The notes beneath the pieces are model-generated. The model ran no database searches, was not told the origin of the DNA, and saw only the letters and a program-made list of their open reading frames with translations. This document shows positions 25,480 to 34,391 of a DNA stretch of 64,000 nucleotides, one piece after another. Where the stretch lies: contig NZ_NBZV01000003.1 of assembly GCF_002379095.1 (NCBI RefSeq), forward strand, positions 119,554 to 183,553, written 5' to 3'. The stretch's first letter is position 1, and every line of letters starts with the position of its first letter. Position numbers and translations under genes: made by a program. Source of the stretch: Polaromonas sp. AER18D-145. Its GTDB lineage: Bacteria > Pseudomonadota > Gammaproteobacteria > Burkholderiales > Burkholderiaceae_C.

Positions 25480-26580
25480 ATGAGCAAGAACACCGGAAAG
25501 AAAAGAATTGCAGTCATCGCCGGCGACGGCATTGGCAAGGAAGTGATGCCTGAAGGCATTCGCGTGATGGAGGCCGCTGCGGTCAAGTTCGGCATCGACC
25601 TGCAGTTTGATCATTTTGATTTTTCGAGCTGGGACTACTTCGAAAAACACGGCAAGATGCTGCCCGACGACTGGAAAGACCAGATCGGTGGACATGATGC
25701 TATTTATTTCGGCGCGGTGGGCTGGCCTGACAAGATTGCCGACCACGTGTCCCTGTGGGGATCGCTGCTGCTGTTCCGCCGCGAGTTCGACCAGTACATC
25801 AACCTGCGGCCCGCGCGCCTGATGCCCGGCATCATCGCCCCCGTGGTGCGGCGCGATGGCTCGGCCCGCGCGCCCGGTGAAATTGATTTTTACATCGTGC
25901 GCGAAAACACCGAAGGCGAGTACTCGAGCATTGGCGGCAAGGCTTTTCCCGGGACGGACCGCGAGTTCGTGTTGCAGGAGTCGGTGTTCACGCGCATCGG
26001 CGTGGACCGCGTGCTCAAGTTCGCCTTCGAACTGGCGCAATCGCGTCCGAAGAAACACCTGACCAGCGCGACCAAGTCCAACGGCATTTCCATTTCCATG
26101 CCTTACTGGGATGAACGTGTCGTCGAGATGGCCAAGGGTTATCCGGGCATCCAGCTCGACAAGTTCCACATCGACATCCTGACGGCGCACTTTGTCCAGC
26201 GCCCCGACTTCTTCGATGTGGTGGTTGCCAGCAATCTGTTCGGTGACATCCTGAGCGACCTCGGCCCTGCGTGCACCGGCACCATCGGCATCGCCCCCAG
26301 TGCCAACCTCAATCCCGAGCGGAAGTTTCCTTCGCTGTTCGAACCGGTGCACGGATCGGCGCCGGACATTGCGGGGCGCGCCATCGCGAACCCGATCGGG
26401 CAGATCTGGTGCGGTGCCATGATGCTGGAGTTCCTGGGGCACAAGGATGCACATGATGCGGTGCTTGCCGCGATTGAAAAAGTCCTGGCTCCCCACAGTG
26501 GTGCGCCGCGCACCCCCGACCTCGGAGGCACGGCCAACACGGCCGATGTGGGCAAGGCCATTGCGGCGGCGCTGGGTTGA
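25480..26580 (+). CDS. Tartrate dehydrogenase/decarboxylase or D-malate dehydrogenase
   Basis: A 366-residue beta-decarboxylating dehydrogenase. It has RIAVIAGDGIGKEVMPEG at the N-terminus, the NAD-site region FEPVHGSAPDIAGR and the metal-site segment ASNLFGDILSDLG. The GAVGWP and NLRPARL sequences resemble TtuC/DmlA rather than IPMDH or ICDH. It oxidises tartrate or D-malate with NAD+ and a divalent metal. It is likely in one operon with the hydrolase upstream (18-bp gap). Confidence 0.88.
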   Translation: MSKNTGKKRIAVIAGDGIGKEVMPEGIRVMEAAAVKFGIDLQFDHFDFSSWDYFEKHGKMLPDDWKDQIGGHDAIYFGAVGWPDKIADHVSLWGSLLLFRREFDQYINLRPARLMPGIIAPVVRRDGSARAPGEIDFYIVRENTEGEYSSIGGKAFPGTDREFVLQESVFTRIGVDRVLKFAFELAQSRPKKHLTSATKSNGISISMPYWDERVVEMAKGYPGIQLDKFHIDILTAHFVQRPDFFDVVVASNLFGDILSDLGPACTGTIGIAPSANLNPERKFPSLFEPVHGSAPDIAGRAIANPIGQIWCGAMMLEFLGHKDAHDAVLAAIEKVLAPHSGAPRTPDLGGTANTADVGKAIAAALG

Positions 26581-26847
26581 AGCGCGCTGTTCAGTCTGTG
26601 ACAGGCGGCCCCTGAAATGCAGGGTGTGCTTACGAATAGGGCGCGAAAGCGTGAAAAATAAGGCTAGAATCCGCCACCGCACGTTGTAAAAATCTGATGT
26701 TGTATTGACACGATGGGAGTCCATGGCTCTAATTGGAATCAGCAGACGATCTGCACATGCCGCCTCCCGCTGCCATCTTTGTGACAGGTGTCCAGGGGAG
26801 ATATCCAAGAGACAACCAGATTAACTTTTAACAACGAGGGGCTCCTT

Positions 26848-27120
26848 GTGAACAAGACTGAACTGATCGAGCACATTGCCAAGAACGCTGACATTTCCAA
26901 AGCTGCCGCAACGCGCGCGCTGGAGTCAACCATTGGCGCTGTCAAGTCAACCCTGAAAAAAGGAGGCTCCGTGTCTCTGGTGGGTTTTGGCACTTTTGCA
27001 GTGGGCAAACGTGCTGCCCGCACCGGCCGCAACCCGCGTACCGGCGATGCGATTAAAATCAAGGCAGCCAAGGTGCCCAAGTTCCGTCCCGGCAAAGCGC
27101 TCAAGGACGCACTGAACTGA
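26848..27120 (+). CDS. hupB: DNA-binding protein HU
   Basis: A 90-residue HU-type histone-like protein ([40 protein letters not shown]). The start is GTG at 26848, giving the standard length. HU bends and compacts DNA non-specifically. The upstream 267-bp gap has no gene; I could not assign a convincing promoter in it. Confidence 0.95.
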   Translation: MNKTELIEHIAKNADISKAAATRALESTIGAVKSTLKKGGSVSLVGFGTFAVGKRAARTGRNPRTGDAIKIKAAKVPKFRPGKALKDALN

Positions 27121-27145
27121 TGGGCATGAAGTAAAAGTTGAGGTG

Positions 27146-27221
27146 GGGTGCTTAGCTCAGTTGGTAGAGCAGCGCCCTTACACGGCGTAGGTCGGCGGTT
27201 CGAGCCCGTCAGCACCCACCA
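27146..27221 (+). tRNA. tRNA-Val (anticodon TAC)
   Basis: Full cloverleaf: acceptor GGGTGCT/AGCACCC with encoded CCA, D arm GCTCAGTTGGTAGAGC, anticodon loop CTTACAC (TAC), T loop TTCGAGC. It lies between hupB and ppiD, as in many betaproteobacteria. Confidence 0.96.
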
Positions 27222-27231
27222 CCGACTGGAC

Positions 27232-27262
27232 AAAAAGGCGAACAGATGTTCGCCTTTTTTAT
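27232..27262 (+). terminator. Terminator after tRNA-Val
   Basis: AAAAAGGCGAAC, loop AGAT, GTTCGCCTTTTTT: strong perfect stem with a T-run. Confidence 0.92.
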
Positions 27263-27318
27263 TGATGGCTTGACGCAAGTTTTAAATGGCCGATTGACAG
27301 CCGCACAGGAAATTCGAG

Positions 27319-29229
27319 ATGTTTGATTTCATTCGCAAGCACACCAAGGTCACGATGGCATTGCTGTTTTTGCTGATTGTTCCGTCCTTCATATTGGTCG
27401 GCATGAACAACAACGGCCCCACCGGTGACGCCGGCGGCGTTGTTGCCGTCGTCGACGGCAAGGACATCACGCAGCCCGAATGGGATGCGGCGCACCAGAA
27501 CGAGGTGAGCCGTCTCAGCGCATCGATGCCGACGCTGGATGTCAAGCTGCTGGACTCGCCTGAAGCGCGTTATGGCACGCTGGAACGCCTGGTGCGCGAC
27601 CGCGTGCTGGCGGCCGCTGCTGCGAAGAGCGGCCTGGTGGTTGCGGACCAGAAACTGCAGCGGCTGTATGCCGAGGACAAGGCCATCGCCGCCTTCCGGC
27701 TGCCGGATGGCAAGTTTGACCGTGCGGGCTTCATCGCGCAAACGGGCATGGCGCCGGAGCAGTACGAAGCGGGCCTGCGCGCCGACCTGGCCTCGCGGCA
27801 GGTCATGCTGGGTGTCTCCGGCACGGGCTTTGCCTCGAAGGCCGTGGCTGACGTTTCACTCAATGCCTTCTTCGAGAAGCGCGAGGCGCAGGTGGCGCGT
27901 TTCAACACGGCCGACTATGCCGCCAAGGTCAACCCCAGCGATGCGGACCTGGAACAGTTCTACAAGGACAACCAGGCCTTGTTCCAGGCCCCGGAAGAAG
28001 CCAGCATCGAATACGTGGTGCTGGATCTGGATGCCGTGAAAAAAGGCATCACGGTCAACGAGTCGGACGTGAAGACGTATTTCGAACAGAACGCACCACA
28101 ACTCGCAGGCAATGAAGAGCGCCGCGCCAGCCACATCCTGATCGAGGCGCCAGCCTCCGCACCCGCGGCCGACCGCGAAAAGGCCAAGGCGAAAGCAGCG
28201 CAGCTGCTCGCGGCCGCCAGGAAAGCGCCTGACACGTTTGCCGAGCTGGCCCGTAAAAATTCGCAGGACACCGGTTCTGCCGCAGCAGGCGGCGACCTGG
28301 ACTTCTTTGCCCGCAATGCCATGGTCAAGCCTTTCGCCGACGCCGCATTTGCAATGAAGAAGGGCGACATCAGCGAGGTGGTGGAAACCGAGTTTGGCTA
28401 CCACATCATCAAGCTGACCGACGTCAAGGTCCCGAAACAGAAGACCTACGAAGAGATGAAGCCCGCGCTGGAAGCGGAACTCAGGCAGCAACTGGCGCAG
28501 AAGAAATTTGCCGAAACGGCAGAAACCTTCAGCAACGCGGTGTACGAACAGTCCGACACCCTGCGCCCGATCGCCGAGCGGCTCAAGCTCGAGGTCAGGG
28601 CAGCCGCCAAGCTGACGCGTACCCCCGTGGCGGGCGCCACCGGCGTGCTGGCCAACCCGAAGTTCCTGACGGCCCTGTTTTCGCCCGATTCGGTGGAAAA
28701 AAAGCGCAACACCGAAGCCCTTGAAGCAGGCCCCAGCCAGCTGGTGTCCGGCCGCATCACCCAGTACAGCCCGGCCCGGACCTTGCCGCTGGCAGAGGTC
28801 AAGGACCGCGTTCGTGCACGCCTGCAGCAGCAGCGCGGCGCCGAGATGGCCCGCAAGGACGGCGCCGAAAAACTCGCGGCCTGGAAAGCCAGCCCTGCAG
28901 CCGCCACTTTCCCGGCGGCGGTGGTGATCTCGCGCGACCAGACGCAGCAGTTGCCCGCGCCGGTGGTCAGCGCCGCGCTCAGCGCAGACGCGGGTGCTGC
29001 GCCCGCTCTGGTGGGCGTGGACCTGGGCGCGCAGGGGTATGCCATTGTCCGGGTGACCAAGGTGCTGCCGCGCCCGGCACAGGCCGCCGACATCGCCCAG
29101 CAGGACCAGGCCCAGTACACCCAGTGGTGGACCTCCGCGGAAAGCCTGGCGTACTACAACATCCTGAAACAGCGTTTCAAGGCCGACATCAAGGTGGCCA
29201 AGCCCGCCGAGCAGAAAGCCGGCGCATAA
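27319..29229 (+). CDS. ppiD: Peptidylprolyl isomerase, SurA/PpiD type (inner-membrane anchored)
   Basis: A 636-residue PpiD-like chaperone: one N-terminal membrane anchor (MFDFIRKHTKVTMALLFLLI), a SurA_N_3 region, a parvulin rotamase domain (about 265-375: RRASHILIEAPA, GGDLDFFARNAMVKPF, EFGYHIIKLTD), then a C-terminal chaperone part. It assists folding of proteins leaving the Sec translocon. Position between tRNA-Val and tRNA-His is ordinary. Confidence 0.93.
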   Translation: MFDFIRKHTKVTMALLFLLIVPSFILVGMNNNGPTGDAGGVVAVVDGKDITQPEWDAAHQNEVSRLSASMPTLDVKLLDSPEARYGTLERLVRDRVLAAAAAKSGLVVADQKLQRLYAEDKAIAAFRLPDGKFDRAGFIAQTGMAPEQYEAGLRADLASRQVMLGVSGTGFASKAVADVSLNAFFEKREAQVARFNTADYAAKVNPSDADLEQFYKDNQALFQAPEEASIEYVVLDLDAVKKGITVNESDVKTYFEQNAPQLAGNEERRASHILIEAPASAPAADREKAKAKAAQLLAAARKAPDTFAELARKNSQDTGSAAAGGDLDFFARNAMVKPFADAAFAMKKGDISEVVETEFGYHIIKLTDVKVPKQKTYEEMKPALEAELRQQLAQKKFAETAETFSNAVYEQSDTLRPIAERLKLEVRAAAKLTRTPVAGATGVLANPKFLTALFSPDSVEKKRNTEALEAGPSQLVSGRITQYSPARTLPLAEVKDRVRARLQQQRGAEMARKDGAEKLAAWKASPAAATFPAAVVISRDQTQQLPAPVVSAALSADAGAAPALVGVDLGAQGYAIVRVTKVLPRPAQAADIAQQDQAQYTQWWTSAESLAYYNILKQRFKADIKVAKPAEQKAGA

Positions 29230-29266
29230 AGCAGCGCGCGCGGCGCATAAGGCGCGCAGTTCCCGC

Positions 29267-29272
29267 TATAAT
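29267..29272 (+). promoter_or_regulatory. -10 element of tRNA-His promoter
   Basis: TATAAT lies 10 bp before the 5' end of tRNA-His, the distance expected for direct initiation of a tRNA transcript. No clear -35 was recognised. Confidence 0.6.
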
Positions 29273-29282
29273 GTGAGGCTTC

Positions 29283-29359
29283 GGTGGCTGTAGCTCAGTT
29301 GGTAGAGTCCAGGATTGTGATTCCTGTTGTCGTGGGTTCGAGCCCCATCAGCCACCCCA
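29283..29359 (+). tRNA. tRNA-His (anticodon GTG)
   Basis: Cloverleaf with the extra 5' G typical of tRNA-His (GGTGGCTG paired to CAGCCACC), anticodon loop TTGTGAT (GTG), T loop TTCGAGC and encoded CCA. Confidence 0.96.
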
Positions 29360-29368
29360 GTATTTCAA

Positions 29369-29396
29369 GAAAAAGCCCCTGCAAAGGGGCTTTTTC
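29369..29396 (+). terminator. Terminator after tRNA-His
   Basis: AAAAAGCCCC, loop TGCAAA, GGGGCTTTTT: strong hairpin that can act in both directions; the response regulator gene ends just beyond it. Confidence 0.9.
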
Positions 29397-29419
29397 TTTG
29401 GGCGGTGCGCAAGCGTGGT

Positions 29420-29860
29420 TCAGGCGCTCAATGGCGCCAGACCGGACAGGCGCCAGTATTCCCGGACTTCCTCGAGCCTGGCTTCGAAATCACGAAAGTC
29501 GAGCGGCTTGCTGACGTAGCTGTTGAGTCCGCCTTTCAAGGCCAAAATCACGTCGGACTGCTCGCTCGCCGAGGTCAGCATGACCACTGGTACAAAAAAG
29601 GTGCGGGGATCCTCGCGCATGCACTGCAGCACCTGCAGGCCGTTCAGTTTGGGCAGGCCGAGGTCCAGCAGGACGAGTTCGGGTTGTTCATCGGGGTTGC
29701 GGTCGCTGTAGGGGCCCTGGCAGAACAGGTAGTCCAGGGCTTCCTGACCGTCGCGAGCCACCACGATGTGGTGGGACGCCCCGTTTTGCTCGAGGATGGT
29801 CAGGGTCAATTCAAGGTGGTCGGGATTGTCTTCCACCACCAGCAAGGTTGGTATGCCCAT
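29420..29860 (-). CDS. Single-domain response regulator (CheY/Rcp1-like)
   Basis: A 146-residue receiver domain alone. It has the acidic pair in VVEDNPDHLEL, phospho-acceptor Asp in LVLLDLGLPKLNGLQVL and Lys in SYVSKPLDF. The DNPDH and DLGLPK style resembles Rcp1-type regulators partnered with phytochrome-like kinases. No kinase is nearby, so it is an orphan; its output must be through protein contact. Confidence 0.88.
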   Translation of the reverse strand: MGIPTLLVVEDNPDHLELTLTILEQNGASHHIVVARDGQEALDYLFCQGPYSDRNPDEQPELVLLDLGLPKLNGLQVLQCMREDPRTFFVPVVMLTSASEQSDVILALKGGLNSYVSKPLDFRDFEARLEEVREYWRLSGLAPLSA

Positions 29861-29983
29861 TCGCCTCCCCGATTGCTAATGAACTATCAATATACCCCCA
29901 AAGTACGCGGTGTCCGGGATGTGCTGCGTAACAGTTCCACGCCCGGGCGCCGGGGGACCCGAGGGGACCCCGGTTGGCCCTCC

Positions 29984-30958
29984 TCAGTTCACCATCACCA
30001 GTTTGCCCTTGACGCCGCGCGAGCCCATGTGGGCGTACGCTGCCTTGAGTTCGGCCATGGGCATGGTGCGGTCGATGACCGGCTTGATCTTGCCTTGCGC
30101 ATACCACTGCGCCAGTTCGGCCAGGGCGGCCGCGCTGGCCTTGGGTTCGTTCTTGGCAAAGCCGCCCCAGAACACGCCGACGATGGATGCCCCCTTGAGC
30201 AGGGTCAGGTTCAGTGGCAGCGAGGGGATGGGGCCGGACGCAAAGCCCACCACCAGATAGCGGCCGCGCCAGGCGATGGAGCGAAAGGCCGGCTCGGCGA
30301 AATCACCGCCCACCGGGTCGTAAATCACGTCAGGGCCCTTGCCGTCGGTCAGGGTCTTGATGGCCTCGCGCAGGTTCTCGGTGCTGTAGTTGATGGTGGC
30401 ATCGGCGCCTATGGATTTGCACAGTGCGCATTTTTCGTCGGTGGAGGCGGCCGCAATCACCTTGGCGCCCATGGCCTTGGCGATCTGGATGGCCGAGGTG
30501 CCGACGCCGCCGGCTGCGCCCAGCACCAGCACGGTTTCACCGGCCTTGAGCTGTGCGCGGTCCACCAGCGCGTGGTGCGAGGTCGCGTAAATCATGATGA
30601 AGGCCGCGGCATCGACATACGGAAAGCCGTCCGGCAGCGGCATGCACAGGGCCGCCGGTGCGATGGTGTGGGTGGCAAAACCGCCGGTGCCCGACAGGCA
30701 GGCGACGTTCTGGCCGACCTTCAGGTGTTTGACGCCTTCGCCAACGGCCTGCACGATGCCCGCGTATTCAGAGCCCGGCACAAAAGGCAGCGGCGGCTTC
30801 ATCTGGTACTTGTTCTGGACAATCAGCAGGTCGGGGAAATTGAGGCTGGCGGCCTTGATCTCGATCAGTACTTCGCCGGCCTTGGGCTCGGGCGTGGGCA
30901 GTTCTTTCCAGGTCAGGGCGTCAACGCCGGTGGGGTTTTCACATAGCCAGGCATGCAT
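29984..30958 (-). CDS. NADPH:quinone oxidoreductase family protein (MDR, zinc-free)
   Basis: A 324-residue medium-chain dehydrogenase/reductase: GroES-like N-terminal domain (FPDLLIVQNKYQMKPPLPF, PGSEYAGIV) and NADPH-binding motif VLGAAGGVGTSAIQIAKAMG. It lacks the structural-zinc cysteine cluster of alcohol dehydrogenases. It probably reduces quinones or enoyl compounds. The gene is monocistronic. Confidence 0.87.
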   Translation of the reverse strand: MHAWLCENPTGVDALTWKELPTPEPKAGEVLIEIKAASLNFPDLLIVQNKYQMKPPLPFVPGSEYAGIVQAVGEGVKHLKVGQNVACLSGTGGFATHTIAPAALCMPLPDGFPYVDAAAFIMIYATSHHALVDRAQLKAGETVLVLGAAGGVGTSAIQIAKAMGAKVIAAASTDEKCALCKSIGADATINYSTENLREAIKTLTDGKGPDVIYDPVGGDFAEPAFRSIAWRGRYLVVGFASGPIPSLPLNLTLLKGASIVGVFWGGFAKNEPKASAAALAELAQWYAQGKIKPVIDRTMPMAELKAAYAHMGSRGVKGKLVMVN

Positions 30959-31066
30959 GAGGGAGTCTCCGTTGGGGATCAGGTGAACACATCATAGGCA
31001 GGTTGCGGGGCCAAATAGACGCGGCATGGCCCCGGTTTGTCACCCTTGAGACCTTAAAATCGGATC

Positions 31067-31891
31067 ATGAAAATCCTGATCTGCAACGACGACGGCTACC
31101 AGGCCTCCGGCATCATTGCCCTGTACGAGGCCCTGAAGGACATTGCCGACGTGGAGGTTGTTGCACCCGAGCAGAACAACAGCGCCAAATCGAACGCCCT
31201 GACCCTGCATTCGCCGATGTACGTGCAGACGGCGGCCAACGGTTTTCGCTACATCAACGGCACGCCGGCCGACTGTGTGCACATTGCGCTGACCGGGCTG
31301 CTCGGCTACCGGCCGGACCTGGTGGTCTCGGGCATCAACAACGGCGCCAACATGGGCGACGACACGATTTATTCGGGCACCGTGGGGGCCGCCATGGAGG
31401 GCTATCTGTTCGGCATTCCCTCGATTGCGTTTTCGCAGACCGAAAAGGGCTGGGCTCACATCGACGTGGCCGGGCGGCGTGCGCGCGACCTGGTGCAGCA
31501 GCTGATGCCTTCGCTCGAGAAGATTGCCGAAGGTGCGCAGCCGACGCTGGCGCCCTGGCTGCTCAATGTGAACATTCCCAACCTGCCGGACGCGCAGATC
31601 CAGGGCTTCAAGGTCTGCCGCCTGGGCCGGCGCCACGCGGCCGAGCGGGTCATCATGCAGACCAGTCCGCGCGGCGAAACCATGTACTGGATAGGCGGCG
31701 CCGGCGCGGCCAAGGAAGAGGGCGAGGGCACGGACTTTTTTGCCACCCGGCACGGCTTTGTCTCGATCACGCCGCTGCAGGTCGACCTGACGGACCATGA
31801 GCGGCTGCCCTACTGGGCGCAGACGGCCGCCCAGCTGAGCCAGGCCGTCCGCAGCGGGCCGGTGGCCGAGCCCGCCCAGGCCGCGGCATGA
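31067..31891 (+). CDS. surE: 5'/3'-nucleotidase SurE
   Basis: A 274-residue SurE with the metal-binding start MKILICNDDGYQASGI, the SALTLH-like segment KSNALTLHSP and the conserved NNGANMGDD. It removes phosphate from nucleoside monophosphates and short polyphosphates in stress survival. It is first in a surE-pcm-nlpD run with ATGA coupling to pcm. Confidence 0.95.
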   Translation: MKILICNDDGYQASGIIALYEALKDIADVEVVAPEQNNSAKSNALTLHSPMYVQTAANGFRYINGTPADCVHIALTGLLGYRPDLVVSGINNGANMGDDTIYSGTVGAAMEGYLFGIPSIAFSQTEKGWAHIDVAGRRARDLVQQLMPSLEKIAEGAQPTLAPWLLNVNIPNLPDAQIQGFKVCRLGRRHAAERVIMQTSPRGETMYWIGGAGAAKEEGEGTDFFATRHGFVSITPLQVDLTDHERLPYWAQTAAQLSQAVRSGPVAEPAQAAA

Positions 31892-32760
31892 CGTCCCCGC
31901 TGAAGCCGCCCTTCAATCCGTCCGCTCCGGCGGCCTCCGCGGCCGGGGCCACGCCGGCCCGGCGGCCGGGCTTTCCGGTTCGCCTCGAGCCCGATGCCGG
32001 CACGCCATCTGCTACCAAAAAGGTAGCTGGTCGCGTCCATCCGGAAAGGGATACAGGCATTTTTGACTCTAAAAAACCAGCCAAAACCGTACTGACGAGC
32101 GGTGTCGGCCTGGACTCCCGGGCGGTGCGTACGCGCATGGTCAGCAAGCTTGCGGCACAGGGCATCTCGGACGCCCAGGTGCTCGCCGCCATGGGCCATG
32201 TCGAGCGCCACCGTTTTGTCGACACGGCGCTGGTCAACCAGGCCTATGAAGACACCAGCCTGCCGATCGGGCTGGGCCAGACGATTTCCAAGCCCAATGT
32301 GGTGGCCCGCATGCTCGAGCTGCTGCGCCAAGGCGCGGGCAGCACCGAGGGCAAGCTGGGGCGTGTGCTGGAAATCGGCACCGGCTGCGGCTACCAGGCG
32401 GCCCTGCTGGGACAGCTCGCCACCGAGGTCTACAGCATCGAGCGCCTGCGCGGGCTGCACGACAAGGCGCGCGAGAACCTGCGGGCCTTTCGCCTGGCCA
32501 ATGTGCATCTGCTGTTTGGTGACGGCATGGCCGGTTATGCCAAGGGCGCGCCTTACGCGGCCATCATTGCGGCGGCCGGCGGCGAGGCGATTCCGCCGGC
32601 CTGGGTCGAGCAGCTCGCGGTCGGCGGTCGCCTGGTGGCGCCCATGCATGTGGCCGGCGGTGCCCAGGCGCTGGTGGTGCTTGACAGGACGGCGAACGGT
32701 GTTACACAGACTGTTCTGGAGGCCGTGCACTTTGTACCTTTAAAATCGGGAACCAGTTGA
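31888..32760 (+). CDS. pcm: Protein-L-isoaspartate O-methyltransferase
   Basis: A 290-residue PCMT. The catalytic region is about 78-290: MVSKLAAQGISDAQVL, GLGQTISKPNVVARM and SAM-binding VLEIGTGCGYQAALL. It repairs isoaspartyl residues in aged proteins. The first ~75 residues are an extra low-complexity extension. Residues 42-63 (ATKKVAGRVHPERDTGIFD and the next few) are encoded by a family A repeat. Overlaps surE by ATGA. Confidence 0.92.
   Translation: MTSPLKPPFNPSAPAASAAGATPARRPGFPVRLEPDAGTPSATKKVAGRVHPERDTGIFDSKKPAKTVLTSGVGLDSRAVRTRMVSKLAAQGISDAQVLAAMGHVERHRFVDTALVNQAYEDTSLPIGLGQTISKPNVVARMLELLRQGAGSTEGKLGRVLEIGTGCGYQAALLGQLATEVYSIERLRGLHDKARENLRAFRLANVHLLFGDGMAGYAKGAPYAAIIAAAGGEAIPPAWVEQLAVGGRLVAPMHVAGGAQALVVLDRTANGVTQTVLEAVHFVPLKSGTS
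32011..32076 (+). repeat. Family A repeat, copy 5, inside pcm
   Basis: GCTACCAAAAAGGTAGCTGG, then GGGATACAGGCATTTTTGAC: the GCTACC/GGTAGC stem, the spacer and the AGGC-T-rich tail are all present. Read in sense in the same frame as copy 4 in earP. Confidence 0.78.
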
Positions 32761-32853
32761 GCAGGCATGAACCCAAGTACGTTCATGGTGTCTCCCAGCG
32801 TCACGAACGCAGAATTGACCAGCAGCTTTGCAAAAAAAAGGGTGAATCAAGCA

Positions 32854-33780
32854 ATGAATGAACAAGCCGGATCGGCCATGACAGCGTCTCTTTACACCGC
32901 TCCTGAAAGCCAGCCCGGCGGGCAGCGTGCTGGCCGCCTGCTGACGACCTGTTTTCTGGCCGCCGTGGTCCTGCTGCTGTCCGCCTGCGGAACGCGCAGC
33001 CTGGGCCGCGCACCGGTCGAGGACCGCGGCGCCGGCATGGGGCGTGCGCCTGTGGTCGCGGTCGACCCTGCCAGCGCCAAGCCGCTGCCGGGTGCCGAAA
33101 ACGCCGGCAAGCCCGGCTACTACACGGTCAAGCCGGGCGACACCCTGATCCGCATCGGGCTGGACACCGGCCAGAACTGGCGCGACATCGGGCGCTGGAG
33201 CAATCTTGAGAACCCCAACCTGATCGAAGTCGGCCAGGTGTTGCGCGTGACGCCGCCGGTCGAGAGTTCGGTGGCCGTGTCCCGGCCCGTGACGTCCAGC
33301 TCGGTCACGCCGACTGCCCCGGCACCTGCCAGCAGCGCCCCGGCCACCGCGAGCGCCAGCGCCGCCAAACCTGCGGCATCGGCGCCATCGGCTCCCGCAT
33401 CGGGCGGCGACGACGATCTCGCCTGGATCTGGCCGGCGCAGGGTCCGGTGCTGGCAGGTTTTGACGAGGCCAAGAACAAGGGCATGGACATCGCGGGCAA
33501 AACCGGCGACCCGGTGATGGCGTCTGCCGATGGCCGCGTGGTGTATGCCGGCGCCGGCCTGCGGGGTTACGGCAACCTGATCATCCTCAAGCACAACAAC
33601 ACCTTCCTGACCGCCTACGCGCACAACCACACCCTGCTGGTCAAGGAAGACCAGTCGGTGCGCAAGGGCCAGAAGATTGCCGAAATGGGCGCCAGCGACA
33701 CCGACCGCGTCAAGCTGCATTTTGAAATCCGCAAGCAGGGCAAACCGGTGGACCCGGCCAAGTTCCTGCCCGCCAAATAA
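32854..33780 (+). CDS. nlpD: NlpD-like lipoprotein, LysM plus degenerate M23 peptidase domain
   Basis: About 308 residues: lipoprotein signal ending LLLSAC, LysM (YYTVKPGDTLIRIGLDTGQN), a Pro/Ala/Ser linker, and an M23 (LytM) domain. The metal ligands are missing: KNKGMDIAG has Asn where His is needed, and KLHFEIR lacks the first His. As with E. coli NlpD it should be an activator of amidase AmiC in daughter-cell separation, not a peptidase. Start at 32854 is favoured for a shorter signal; 32767 and 32878 are alternatives. Third gene after surE-pcm, but no rpoS follows. Confidence 0.88.
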   Translation: MNEQAGSAMTASLYTAPESQPGGQRAGRLLTTCFLAAVVLLLSACGTRSLGRAPVEDRGAGMGRAPVVAVDPASAKPLPGAENAGKPGYYTVKPGDTLIRIGLDTGQNWRDIGRWSNLENPNLIEVGQVLRVTPPVESSVAVSRPVTSSSVTPTAPAPASSAPATASASAAKPAASAPSAPASGGDDDLAWIWPAQGPVLAGFDEAKNKGMDIAGKTGDPVMASADGRVVYAGAGLRGYGNLIILKHNNTFLTAYAHNHTLLVKEDQSVRKGQKIAEMGASDTDRVKLHFEIRKQGKPVDPAKFLPAK

Positions 33781-33801
33781 ACCGGCGCTTCGCTTCGAAC
33801 C

Positions 33802-33830
33802 CAAAAGCCCTGCATGCAGGGCTTTTTTCA
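33802..33830. terminator. Terminator after nlpD
   Basis: AAAAGCCCTGCATGCAGGGCTTTTTT is a palindromic hairpin with a T-run 24 bp after the nlpD stop. It closes the surE-pcm-nlpD unit. Confidence 0.9.
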
Positions 33831-33851
33831 TGGACTGATGGCGGCCCGTTG

Positions 33852-33913
33852 ATGCATAAAATCGGCCTCCAGCCCTTATTCGGCGGGCGCAAGCTGCTAT
33901 CAGCTTGGTAGCT
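33852..33913 (-). repeat. Family A repeat, copy 6, at the VOC gene 3' end
   Basis: On the minus strand: CAGCTACCAAGCTGATAGCA, then GCTTGCGCCCG, AAGGGCTGGAGGCC, GATTTTATG. A full-length copy. The VOC reading frame enters it and stops at its TGA, so the repeat supplies the last residues. Confidence 0.8.
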
Positions 33914-34325
33914 GATCCTGGCCGCTGGGGATCTCGTCATATCCGCGGCCCGTGAACTGCAACAGATCAATGCCGTGGCCGAAAGGATCGGCCAGCCCGG
34001 CGATGCGACCCCAGACGCGGTCTGTCACCGGCTGCTCGAGCACGGCGCCGTGTTGCAGCAGCCGGCTGACGGCGGCGTCGATGTCGTCCACCACGAAGTC
34101 CAGGTGCACCGGTGTCCAGTGGCGGTCGTAGCTGCGTCTCGCGGTGCTGCCGGCAACAGGGTGTGTTCCAGGCGCATTGAGCAGCAGGTCCAGCGGGCTG
34201 CTGGCGCCCAGCAGTTCCACAAAGGCATTCTGAAACCGCCGGCCGCAGCGTAGGCCCAGCCCGCCCGTGTAAAACGCGATGGCGCGTTCCATGTCGTCCA
34301 CGTCGATGCAGATGCGTATGTCCAT
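33900..34325 (-). CDS. VOC/glyoxalase family protein
   Basis: A 141-residue vicinal-oxygen-chelate protein (MDIRICIDVDDMERAIAFY, HLDFVVDDIDAAVSRLL, GLADPFGHGIDLLQF). Members isomerise or dioxygenate small molecules with a metal, or bind antibiotics; the function is unknown. The last few residues (QDQLPS) and stop lie in a family A repeat. Confidence 0.82.
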   Translation of the reverse strand: MDIRICIDVDDMERAIAFYTGGLGLRCGRRFQNAFVELLGASSPLDLLLNAPGTHPVAGSTARRSYDRHWTPVHLDFVVDDIDAAVSRLLQHGAVLEQPVTDRVWGRIAGLADPFGHGIDLLQFTGRGYDEIPSGQDQLPS

Positions 34326-34391
34326 GCTTCACTCCTTTGTCGGGTGTAGGGGTTCCGAAAATGGTAGCTTAGTACTGCAATCCGAAAATAT

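Noticed and set aside
26581..26847. Promoter with TAGAAT at 26665 for hupB
   Set aside because: The only TTACGA-like -35 is about 29 bp away, too far for a normal spacer, so no promoter was called.
33801..34325. Degraded rpoS after nlpD
   Set aside because: The sequence after nlpD is a terminator, a repeat and an intact VOC gene on the other strand; no sigma-factor residues were found in any frame.
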